DNA from: TMED14 sp038145075 | Lineage (GTDB): Bacteria; Bacteroidota; Bacteroidia; Flavobacteriales; Schleiferiaceae | Length of the DNA: 21,631 nt | Assembly: GCA_038145075.1 (NCBI GenBank) | Contig: JAYQOY010000022.1 | Location: forward strand, 1-21,631 | Reading direction: 5' to 3' | Part shown: positions 15,088 through 21,631 of the stretch, piece after piece | Position numbering within the stretch: position 1 is the stretch's first letter | How the letters are laid out: each line of letters starts with the position of its first letter | Translations under genes and position numbers: made by a program | Notes under the pieces: generated by a model | What the model saw: the letters and a program-made list of their open reading frames with translations, nothing else | Database searches by the model: none | Told to the model about the DNA's origin: nothing

Positions 15088-15137
15088 CCCCCAAACTCCC
15101 TAGCTCCCTAGCTCCCTAACGTGCCGGAGGCGCCCCC
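15088..15137. repeat. Right inverted-repeat arm with three 8-bp CTCCCTAG units
   Basis: On the minus strand this begins GGGGGCGCCTCCGGCACGT and matches left copy A. Inside it, 15096-15119 holds CTCCCTAG twice and CTCCCTAA once on the plus strand. The 8-bp period and CTAG core match the style of the array at 21-76 (CTAGCCCT). The rest of 15023-15087 shows no gene. Confidence 0.85.
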
Positions 15138-15150
15138 ACACCCCCTACCA

Positions 15151-15184
15151 CGAAAGCAACGCTTTCGGCCTTGGCCCTGCCAAG
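15151..15184. repeat. Two adjacent perfect short hairpins upstream of tpiA
   Basis: CGAAAGC-AAC-GCTTTCG (15151-15167, 7-bp stem, 3-nt loop) is followed 2 nt later by CTTGGC-CCT-GCCAAG (15170-15184, 6-bp stem, 3-nt loop). Neither has a T-tract, so they are not classic intrinsic terminators. They may be part of the repeat neighbourhood or DNA/RNA structures upstream of tpiA. Confidence 0.6.
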
Positions 15185-15201
15185 CGAAATGCCGAATTTT
15201 G
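15171..15201 (+). promoter_or_regulatory. Candidate -33/-7 promoter for tpiA
   Basis: TTG (15171-15173), a 20-bp spacer and GAATTTTG (15194-15201) match the Bacteroidota pattern TTG-N19-21-TAnnTTTG except for the first base of the -7 box. Start of transcription would fall near 15207, giving a leader of about 20 nt before the ATG at 15230. The -33 TTG lies in the second hairpin stem. This would let tpiA be expressed despite the insertion upstream. Confidence 0.4.
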
Positions 15202-15229
15202 CGCCACTATTTATTTAAACTTGAGTCCC

Positions 15230-15985
15230 ATGAAACTGCTTGCTGGTAACTGGAAAATGAACAATACCCTGGAAGAGGGCGCTACGCTTGTGGCACAATT
15301 GATTGACGGACTACCAGCTTCAGAAGTGGGAGATGTACGGGTCGTGATTTCACCCCCCTTCTTGCAACTGCCCCAAACGGTCGATGCCCTTTGGGAGAAC
15401 GCGCACATCGCGGTGGCCGCACAGAATGGCCATGCGGCGGATGGTGGAGCCTTTACCGGAGAGATTTCCATGGCCATGTTGCGCGACACGGAAGTAGATG
15501 CGGTGATTTTGGGCCATTCTGAGCGTCGTCAGTACTTCGGTGAGACCGATGCAGAGGTGGCTGCCAAGGTGAAATCGGCCTTGAAGCACCAGCTAATTCC
15601 TATCATTTGTGTGGGTGAAGTGTTGGAGCAACGCAGGGCAGGTACCTATTTGGAGGACACGTGGAAGCAATTGCACACGGCCTTGGAGGGTGTGGGTGCG
15701 GATGATTTGACCGACTGCGTCATTGCCTACGAGCCCGTTTGGGCCATTGGTACCGGGGAGGTGGCTACACCGGCTCAAGCCCAGGAGATGCACGCGTATT
15801 TGCGCACTCAGCTCAAAGAGACGTTTGGAACGGGAGAATTGCCCATCCTCTACGGTGGAAGTTGCAAGCCCAGCAATGCGGAAGAGATTTTTGCTCAGCC
15901 GGATGTGGACGGCGGTTTGATTGGCGGTGCAAGCTTGGTGGCGGCTGATTTTATTCAGCTGGTCAAGCAATTGCGCGACGCCTAA
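15230..15985 (+). CDS. tpiA: Triose-phosphate isomerase TpiA
   Basis: 251-residue glycolytic enzyme interconverting dihydroxyacetone phosphate and glyceraldehyde 3-phosphate. AGNWKMN places catalytic Lys9, GHSERR gives His96, and AYEPVWAIGTG gives Glu168. The phosphate-binding YGGSCKPSN (208-216) and DGGLIGGASL (227-236) are present. Length is standard. A TTG at 15221 would add three residues, but the ATG at 15230 is the natural start. prmA follows after 13 bp, probably in the same transcript. Confidence 0.98.
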   Translation: MKLLAGNWKMNNTLEEGATLVAQLIDGLPASEVGDVRVVISPPFLQLPQTVDALWENAHIAVAAQNGHAADGGAFTGEISMAMLRDTEVDAVILGHSERRQYFGETDAEVAAKVKSALKHQLIPIICVGEVLEQRRAGTYLEDTWKQLHTALEGVGADDLTDCVIAYEPVWAIGTGEVATPAQAQEMHAYLRTQLKETFGTGELPILYGGSCKPSNAEEIFAQPDVDGGLIGGASLVAADFIQLVKQLRDA

Positions 15986-15998
15986 TCTCGGACGCCCA

Positions 15999-16877
15999 GT
16001 GAATTACATAGAAGTCACTTTTTCCTGCGATTCGGCGGTCACGGCCGAATTGCTGATGGCCGATTTGGACGCTTTGCCCGTGGAGTCGGTGACCCAAGAG
16101 GGCTTGACTGTGAAGGCCTATGTCGTGCAGGAGGACTACAGCGATTGGACCAGCGAGGATTTTCCCATGGCAAGCCAAGTGGGCCAGCTGACGTGGACTA
16201 CCGCGGAAATCGCCCACCAGAACTGGAATGCCCAATGGGAGTCCAATTTCCCGCCCTTGGTTTTGGGGCAGGATGTTTTGGTAAAAGCACCTTTTCATTC
16301 GGAACCCAACCCGGAGGAATTTAAGCACGTGATCCAGATGGTGCCCAAAATGGCTTTTGGAACGGGACACCACCCCACGACCTATTTGATGATGGAAGCG
16401 GTTTTGGAGGCCGCTCAAACTGGCATGCTGGAAGGCAAGCACGTCCTAGACATGGGCTGCGGTACGGGGATTTTGGCGGTCTTGGCCATTCAGGCCGGCG
16501 CAGCTACATCGGTAGGCATTGAAATCGACCCCTACGCGGCAGAAAATGCCCAAGAAATCGCGGAAATCAATGGGGTGGCTGATCGACTACGCATTTACGC
16601 TGGAGACGCAAGCACCTTAAAGGTTGAGCCTGGACCCTACCAGTGGGTGCTGGCCAACATCAACCGCAATATCTTGCTGGCGGATCTCCACCACTATGCA
16701 TCGGTGAGTGCGCCGGGTGCGCGTCTGGATCTCAGTGGCTTCTACCAGGCGGATGTGCCGACCCTGGTAGAATGTGCAAAACGCTGTGGATATTCCTTGG
16801 TCAAGGAGGCCTCTAAAGAGGGCTGGATGCGCCTTACTTTGGAGTATCAAGGCCATGACCATACCCACCGCGCGTAA
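15999..16877 (+). CDS. prmA: Ribosomal protein L11 methyltransferase PrmA
   Basis: 292-residue SAM-dependent methyltransferase expected to trimethylate ribosomal protein L11. The N-terminal recognition part is followed by the SAM-binding motif DMGCGTGILAVLA starting at Asp151, then GIEIDPYAAENA, and the catalytic-loop LANINRNILL with Asn220. MAFGTGHHPTT precedes the SAM site, as is typical of PrmA. The frame is open to 15921 inside tpiA. The start is placed at GTG 15999 because the following NYIEV matches where family members begin; the first in-frame ATG after it would cut into the conserved N-terminal domain. Its 3' end overlaps the next gene by 23 nt. Confidence 0.93.
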   Translation: MNYIEVTFSCDSAVTAELLMADLDALPVESVTQEGLTVKAYVVQEDYSDWTSEDFPMASQVGQLTWTTAEIAHQNWNAQWESNFPPLVLGQDVLVKAPFHSEPNPEEFKHVIQMVPKMAFGTGHHPTTYLMMEAVLEAAQTGMLEGKHVLDMGCGTGILAVLAIQAGAATSVGIEIDPYAAENAQEIAEINGVADRLRIYAGDASTLKVEPGPYQWVLANINRNILLADLHHYASVSAPGARLDLSGFYQADVPTLVECAKRCGYSLVKEASKEGWMRLTLEYQGHDHTHRA

Positions 16878-19800
16878 GCTTCTCGCAGTCCCCTTCACGA
16901 AGTGGGCTAACACCTTCTTTTTCACACTCTTCCTTCTAGTTTCTGTCGCTCAAGTACAGGCGCAGGGGGTACGGGCATTTGGCAACGATGCGGAGACTTT
17001 TTCTAAAGATTTCAGCAAGCATTTAAACGAGCTGATGGGGAAGAAGGAGGCAGAAGCCAAATTGGCCGAATTCCTTCCGTACTTCAACGCACCTGACTGG
17101 GACATGGATCCTGTTCAGCGGGAGACCTTCATGGCTATTTCCCGCGAGATGCTGCGCCGTCGCGTGGTCAATGTGGAGCCCTGGCTGGAGCTTATGAACC
17201 TCTTTCAGGCTTGGTCCTGGCCCGCGGGACGCTACGAACAAGGCCAAAGTGACCGCTTCTTCAAAGAACTCCAGCGCGAATTCAAGCGCGCTTCTCGTAG
17301 TGAAATGGAGCTCTTTCTGCATACCTACACGGGGTTGACGGAAGGTGCTGAAGGATTTTCGGTTCGTTTGTACGACGACGGAAAGTTGAGCTGGTGGTAC
17401 CTCGATGGCACGACTGAAGTGAGTCCGGCGAGCTACGGGGATACAGCCACTTTTTTATTCAAGGAAGGCCGGCTTGTCGGCCGAATGAAAAACGATTCGG
17501 TCGAAGTGGCCGATGTGGAAGGCCTCTACAATCCCATTACCGGGCGGTTTAAGGCGGTCGGAGGTCGGGTCGAATGGCTGCGGGCTGGCTTTGGCCCTGG
17601 AGAGCTCTACGCGGACTTTCCAGCTTGGGAAGCAGACTTACATTCTCCTGGTATTCAGGTGGATTCGGTAGAGTTGTTCACTTCATCCTTCATGAAAGAA
17701 GGCATGATAGGGGAGGCAGTTCCCATCCTTTCGCTGGGTCATTTTGAGGACCGATTAACGGCCCGAAACACCGCCGAAAACGCTATCTATCCCCGCTTTG
17801 AGGCGTACGACAAGAACATCGAAATCGACGATTTCTTCGAAGGCGTGGACTACAAGGGAGGCTTCTCCATCATTGGGCAGCGCTTTTTCGCCTCGGGTTC
17901 CGCGGAAGAAAAAGCACGGTTTACGTTCAGCTACGACAGTACGGAGGTGCTGGAGTTGCGGTCGGAGCGCTTTGTGATACGTTCGGACGAATTGCTGAGT
18001 CCTACGTCGGAGGTGGTGATTCGGCTCGGTGAATCGGACAGCATTTACCACTTGAAGAGCGAGGTGAAGTACGACCCCATTGGGCAGCTTTTGCGCATCA
18101 ACCGCCCGGATGAAGGCCTGGCGATGACCCCGTATGTGGACAGCTACCACAATTTGGTGATGGAACTGGACCAAGTGCAGTGGAAGGTGACGGAACCGAG
18201 CATCTACCTGGGAGGCCTCAACATGGGCAGCGGGTCGCCGATGATTTTGGAGTCGGACCAATACTTCCGAAGCGCGCGCTATGCGGCGTTGCAAGGTTTG
18301 AGCCTAGAAAATCCTCTGGTCAAAGTGGACCAGGTGGGCGCCTCCTTTGGCAATGAGAACATCAGCCTCTACGACATGGCGGTGGGCTTGGGCATGCCCC
18401 TGGAGCCCTGTGGACGCTTCATGATGGAGCTTGCGGTCCAGGGCTTCGTGCGCTACGACGTGGAGAAAAAAGTCATCGACGTCCTGCCCAAGACCAGTGA
18501 GTACATCCTCGACCACGACAACCGGCGCGACTACGATGTTATTCGCTTTGTTTCGGAGGTGGCACAGGGTATGAATGCGCGTTTGAGCCTGCTGAGTTTG
18601 GACATGGAAGTGGTGGGCGTTCAGACCATTGCGTTGTCGGACAGCCAGAAAGTGGCCCTCTTTCCCACGCAGCAGAAAGTGTTGATTCACAAGGGATTGA
18701 ACTTTGACTTTGACGGTCGAGTAGAGGCGGGGCGCTTCACATTCTACAGCCGCGAGAACAAGTTCAATTACGACCTCTTCATGTTCAACATGCCGGCCAT
18801 TGACAGTATGCGCTTTAAGGTGCCCAGCTTTGACTTGGCAGTCGATGGCACACGTCCTTTGGTGCTGGTCCGAAACACCATCCAAGACATTTCAGGCGAG
18901 CTATGGATTGACTATCCGACCAACAAGTCGAGTTATTTAAGGTATCCCGAGTACCCTATCTTCAAATCCGCGGCGCCGGCCAAAATCTACTACGACAAGG
19001 CCTACGGCGGGGTGTACAAACGGTCCAATTTCTACGTGAACATTGATCCGTTCACCATCGACTCGCTGGACAATACGTCCACCGAAGGTTTGGTCTTTGG
19101 GGGCAGCTTCACGTCCGCGGGCATTTTTCCAGTCAAGCGCCAGGATATCCGAGTTCAACGCGACTATTCCCTCGGATTTACCGAAGAGACGGGGCCAGAA
19201 GGCTGGCGGTCCTACCAGGGGGCTGGAACCTCTACGGGGACCATTCAGCTTTCCATTGCTGGTTTGCGTTTGAATGGCGATCTGGCCTACCAAAAATCTA
19301 GGGGGCATTCCGAGGAGTTTGTGCTCTTCCCGGACTCGGCTCGAGGTCGAGGATCCTATGATTTAGCTGCCTTGGCCGGTCCACCTAAAGGAGGAGGCCA
19401 TCCATCGGCCACCGGTTTGGATGCGTCCATGCACTGGCTGCCGTATCAGAAGACCTGGTGGTCGCAGAGTCTATCCCAGCCCTTTACCACGTATCCCGAG
19501 CGGCCCATGACCGCCAGCGGTCGCCTCACCTACCAGCCCGGTAGCCTAGAGGCAAATGGTCTTTTGGCCTTCAACGATGCGGAATTGGAGGGGGCCGTCA
19601 TCCGCCTACATGCTCAATGGTTAGAGTCCGGAAAAGCCGATTTCCGCGTGCGAGCTGCGCCTGACTTGGCCTGGGGCTTCCAGATGCAACGCGCCACCGC
19701 CATGGTTGACTTTGCCCAGGAAAAAGGACATTTTGAGCTCCTCGGAGGCGATGCCACGCTCAGCTTCCCGCGCAACGAATATGAAGCCGACATGAACCAA

Positions 19801-21384
19801 GCGGATTGGGACATTCGGAAGAAGCTGATTTCCATTCAGAAGGGTAGCGGGGTGGATGCCCGAATGACCAGCACCAAGGAATCTCAAGAAGGTTTGAATT
19901 TCCTGGCCAAGCGTGCCGAATTCTTCCTATTGCCGAGCATTCTAGAAGCCTACGGCGTGCCCAACATCGACGTGGCCGATTCACGCGTCTTCCCCGACAG
20001 CGGTCGCGTGACCATTGAAGAAGCCGCCTACATGCGTCCTTTGAAGAATGCCTCCTTGTTGGCCTCCCGCGTTGGGGCCTACCACCGCATTGAGAAAGCG
20101 GAATTTAAGGTCCGCGGTCGGAACGACCTTTTCGGCGCTGGCGAATACCAATACACCGACGAACTCGGTAAAATTTGGCCCATTCCCATGGGGCGCATCG
20201 ATGTGGACAGTTTGGACCACGTGGTGGCCCAAGGGGAATTGCTCCCTGAAGCAGGCTTCCATTTAAGTCCTCATTTCCAGTACTATGGCATTGTCAACAT
20301 GGAGTCTATTGAGCCTATGCTGACCGTCCGTGGCCGAATTCACATCGTCACCTCGTGCCCTGCCTTGGAGACCGATTGGATCATGACGACGACCCAAATC
20401 GACCCCTTAGACATCGTCATCGACCTCCCCGATCCCGATACTGCCCGCCCGGCGCACAAAGTGTACAGCGGTATCTATTTGATGCAAGATTCGGCCAGTC
20501 CCTATACGGCCTTCATTCGCCGGAACAATCCTTCGATTGCGGTGGAGCTCATCAGCGCGCGGGGTATTTTGTTCTACGACGCGGAGGAAGATGCGTACGT
20601 GGTCACCACGCGTCGACGCTTGTTGGATCTCAATGCGCCGGACAACCATTTAGTCTTCAGCAACAAGGAATGTACGGTCACAGGTATGGGCCAGCTTTCG
20701 CTTGGGGCTAAAATGGGCCGGGTTCAGCTGGGAGCCTACGGGCATATTGAACACGACCTCTACCGCAACAAGCTCAGCGCCACAGCGGCCGTCACCATGG
20801 ACTTTGTCTTCCAGGAGGAAATCCTCAAGGCTTTGCCTCAAGAAATGGGACCCGGTATGGGAGGTCTGAGTACGGATTGGGCCAACGACTATCTCTTGGA
20901 GGGCTTGAACCGCTTGATGACGCCTCGTGAACGAGATCGCTTCTATACCGCCTCCACGGACGATAAATTGCCGCGAGAACTGCGCCAAACACTCTACTTC
21001 GATGAAGTCGATTTGGTTTGGGACAAAAACCTTCGAGCGTTCCGCAGCAAGGGCGCCCTCGGGGTAGGGGGTGTTAGTGGCACCGCCATCCACCGCTATG
21101 TGGAAGGCGTACTCGAACTCCGCAAGCGTCGCGGAGGGGATGAATTCTCCTTGTATTTGAACCCCAATTTGGAACATTACTTCTTCTACAAGCGCAATGT
21201 TCTTCGCTTCTACAGCACGGAAAAGTCCTACATGGATGCCATTTTAGCTACGGACACCAAGAAGCGTTCCTTGCCTGCCAAAGATGGGGAGCCCTATTAC
21301 ACCTATGTGACGACGACGCGCGGCAATATGAAGCGCTTTTTGGACGGCCTCGAAGAAATTGTCGACGAGGACGATCAGAAGTAA
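16855..21384 (+). CDS. Very large exported protein, uncharacterised Bacteroidota family
   Basis: 1509 residues, function not recognised. A basic N-terminus, a hydrophobic core (about 18-31) and VQAQ form a signal peptide likely cut after Ala36. Residues about 40-150 look helical. Most of the rest looks like repeated beta-strand layers rich in alternating polar/hydrophobic residues and Asp/Tyr, with no membrane helix after the signal and few Cys. A distinctive middle stretch has GGSFTSAGIFP near 749-760, then SLGF, YQGAGTSTG and GLRLNGDLAYQKS near 803-815, which I recall as a conserved theme in large unnamed Bacteroidota proteins. The C-terminus is acidic (EEIVDEDDQK), with no beta-barrel terminal aromatic and no type IX secretion domain visible. 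The alternative start at 16774 lies in prmA; the ATG at 16855 gives the signal peptide. Probably periplasmic. Confidence 0.88.
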   Translation: MTIPTARKLLAVPFTKWANTFFFTLFLLVSVAQVQAQGVRAFGNDAETFSKDFSKHLNELMGKKEAEAKLAEFLPYFNAPDWDMDPVQRETFMAISREMLRRRVVNVEPWLELMNLFQAWSWPAGRYEQGQSDRFFKELQREFKRASRSEMELFLHTYTGLTEGAEGFSVRLYDDGKLSWWYLDGTTEVSPASYGDTATFLFKEGRLVGRMKNDSVEVADVEGLYNPITGRFKAVGGRVEWLRAGFGPGELYADFPAWEADLHSPGIQVDSVELFTSSFMKEGMIGEAVPILSLGHFEDRLTARNTAENAIYPRFEAYDKNIEIDDFFEGVDYKGGFSIIGQRFFASGSAEEKARFTFSYDSTEVLELRSERFVIRSDELLSPTSEVVIRLGESDSIYHLKSEVKYDPIGQLLRINRPDEGLAMTPYVDSYHNLVMELDQVQWKVTEPSIYLGGLNMGSGSPMILESDQYFRSARYAALQGLSLENPLVKVDQVGASFGNENISLYDMAVGLGMPLEPCGRFMMELAVQGFVRYDVEKKVIDVLPKTSEYILDHDNRRDYDVIRFVSEVAQGMNARLSLLSLDMEVVGVQTIALSDSQKVALFPTQQKVLIHKGLNFDFDGRVEAGRFTFYSRENKFNYDLFMFNMPAIDSMRFKVPSFDLAVDGTRPLVLVRNTIQDISGELWIDYPTNKSSYLRYPEYPIFKSAAPAKIYYDKAYGGVYKRSNFYVNIDPFTIDSLDNTSTEGLVFGGSFTSAGIFPVKRQDIRVQRDYSLGFTEETGPEGWRSYQGAGTSTGTIQLSIAGLRLNGDLAYQKSRGHSEEFVLFPDSARGRGSYDLAALAGPPKGGGHPSATGLDASMHWLPYQKTWWSQSLSQPFTTYPERPMTASGRLTYQPGSLEANGLLAFNDAELEGAVIRLHAQWLESGKADFRVRAAPDLAWGFQMQRATAMVDFAQEKGHFELLGGDATLSFPRNEYEADMNQADWDIRKKLISIQKGSGVDARMTSTKESQEGLNFLAKRAEFFLLPSILEAYGVPNIDVADSRVFPDSGRVTIEEAAYMRPLKNASLLASRVGAYHRIEKAEFKVRGRNDLFGAGEYQYTDELGKIWPIPMGRIDVDSLDHVVAQGELLPEAGFHLSPHFQYYGIVNMESIEPMLTVRGRIHIVTSCPALETDWIMTTTQIDPLDIVIDLPDPDTARPAHKVYSGIYLMQDSASPYTAFIRRNNPSIAVELISARGILFYDAEEDAYVVTTRRRLLDLNAPDNHLVFSNKECTVTGMGQLSLGAKMGRVQLGAYGHIEHDLYRNKLSATAAVTMDFVFQEEILKALPQEMGPGMGGLSTDWANDYLLEGLNRLMTPRERDRFYTASTDDKLPRELRQTLYFDEVDLVWDKNLRAFRSKGALGVGGVSGTAIHRYVEGVLELRKRRGGDEFSLYLNPNLEHYFFYKRNVLRFYSTEKSYMDAILATDTKKRSLPAKDGEPYYTYVTTTRGNMKRFLDGLEEIVDEDDQK

Positions 21385-21391
21385 GTGCTTG
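21381..21391 (+). repeat. Left half of an 11-bp inverted repeat flanking the tRNA
   Basis: GTAAGTGCTTG overlaps the stop codon of the large exported protein. Its exact reverse complement occurs at 21613-21623, 221 bp away, beyond the tRNA. The pairing could be chance or shared terminator-like sequence. Confidence 0.6.
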
Positions 21392-21461
21392 GATTTCCTC
21401 GGCTTGCTGGTGCGATGTTTTTGCCCGCCTTGATCCGAATGCAAATAATTTGGATGGGTGC

Positions 21462-21491
21462 TTTGCAAATCCTTGCGGGGGCGTATATTTG
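21462..21491 (+). promoter_or_regulatory. Consensus -33/-7 promoter for tRNA-Arg
   Basis: TTTG at 21462-21465 and TATATTTG at 21484-21491 (18-bp spacer) match TTTG / TAnnTTTG at every defined base. Transcription would start near 21498, leaving about 30 nt of leader for processing. The gap 21385-21528 otherwise contains no gene. Confidence 0.7.
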
Positions 21492-21528
21492 CAGCCTCAT
21501 TCAAGGAAGGCAATGCCCTCTTCGAAAT

Positions 21529-21602
21529 GGCCCCGTAGCTCAACTGAATAGAGCATCTGACTACGGATCAGAAGGTTTCAGGTTTGAATCCTGACGGGGT
21601 CA
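21529..21602 (+). tRNA. tRNA-Arg (anticodon ACG)
   Basis: A 74-nt cloverleaf folds by eye. The acceptor stem GGCCCCG pairs with CGGGGTC (one G-T pair). The D arm is GCTC-9 nt-GAGC. The anticodon stem TCTGA/TCAGA carries the loop CTACGGA, giving anticodon ACG. The variable loop is 5 nt, and the T arm TCAGG/CCTGA carries the loop TTTGAAT. The discriminator is A and CCA is not encoded (CAA follows). ACG (inosine-modified in bacteria) reads CGU, CGC and CGA. Confidence 0.95.
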
Positions 21603-21612
21603 CAATGAAAAT

Positions 21613-21623
21613 CAAGCACTTAC
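21613..21623 (+). terminator. Possible 5' half of the tRNA transcript terminator, cut by the window edge
   Basis: CAAGCACTTAC begins 10 nt after the tRNA and is followed by ATCGAAAG at the window end. It could be the ascending arm of a hairpin with a loop around CGAAAG, but the other arm lies outside the window. It is also the reverse complement of 21381-21391. Confidence 0.35.
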
Positions 21624-21631
21624 ATCGAAAG

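Larger units (their letters stand above)
14582..15137. mobile_element. Candidate inverted-repeat-bounded cassette carrying a four-helix-bundle gene
   Basis: About 556 bp bounded by imperfect inverted repeats that both read inward as GGGGGCGCCTCCGGC..CGT.AGGG..TAGGGAGTTTGGG: left arm 14582-14621, right arm 15137-15088 on the minus strand. The right arm has one extra 8-bp unit, so they align with a gap. The only gene inside runs against the surrounding operon. No target-site duplication is obvious and no transposase is present. Whether it moves is unknown; it may instead be a repeat-associated gene of a recurrent intergenic type. Confidence 0.4.

Noticed and set aside
14582..15137. Conventional insertion sequence
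   Set aside because: No transposase, no DDE or HUH motif in the encoded protein, and no clear target-site duplication. Kept only as a candidate non-autonomous cassette.
15921..15998. Upstream extension of the prmA start into tpiA
   Set aside because: The added residues are a frame-shifted reading of tpiA. Homology starts at the GTG at 15999.
21385..21594. 69-codon open frame spanning the tRNA
   Set aside because: It reads straight through the tRNA-Arg gene and its promoter and has no protein features.

Overview
The window looks like a piece of a Bacteroidota chromosome, most likely Flavobacteriales (Cryomorphaceae/Schleiferiaceae-like; the family is a guess). The evidence is a DPP4-type S9 peptidase, the DUF1599 / BT_3928-type DoxX / tpiA / prmA gene order, the near absence of Shine-Dalgarno sequences before start codons, and promoters that fit the Bacteroidota -33 TTG / -7 TAnnTTTG pattern. 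LpxB shows that the cell is Gram-negative with lipid A. Coding density is very high, with many 1-23 nt overlaps. No stretch over about 300 bases lacks a gene.

Layout: (1) 1-78 is an 8-bp tandem array that touches the stop codon of an exported dipeptidyl peptidase IV (minus strand, to 2229). (2) Transcribed away from it is a GlcD/D-lactate dehydrogenase-type FAD oxidase (2264-3670). (3) A minus-strand group, 3678-5516, reads in transcription order as a YugP-type membrane zinc peptidase, a GNAT acetyltransferase (coupled by TAATG) and a membrane-anchored SOUL heme-binding-like protein. (4) A plus-strand overlapping operon, 5594-8904, holds surE, a small membrane protein, lpxB and a SpoIID/LytB-domain exported protein. 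It has an excellent -33/-7 promoter whose -7 box ends 4 nt before the surE ATG. (5) A ComEC/Rec2 channel protein without a metallo-beta-lactamase domain (8992-10500) overlaps tail to tail with an unrecognised membrane protein. (6) folP (minus) is divergent from a plus-strand cluster: DUF1599 protein, DoxX/thioredoxin-like protein, Dpp/Opp-type ABC permease, [inserted four-helix-bundle cassette], tpiA, prmA, and a 1509-residue exported protein of unknown function. (7) A tRNA-Arg(ACG) with a consensus promoter closes the window.

Most of the window is housekeeping: folate synthesis, glycolysis, ribosomal protein methylation, lipid A synthesis, peptidoglycan processing, nucleotide hydrolysis. The most unusual structure is at 14582-15137. 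A TIGR02436-type four-helix-bundle gene lies on the opposite strand to its neighbours, between roughly 40-50 bp imperfect inverted repeats built from a GC-rich hairpin plus CTAG-containing 8-mers. Related CTAG 8-mers form the array at the window start. I read this as a candidate small mobile or repeat-associated cassette that split an otherwise continuous operon. The second unknown worth attention is the 1509-residue exported protein.
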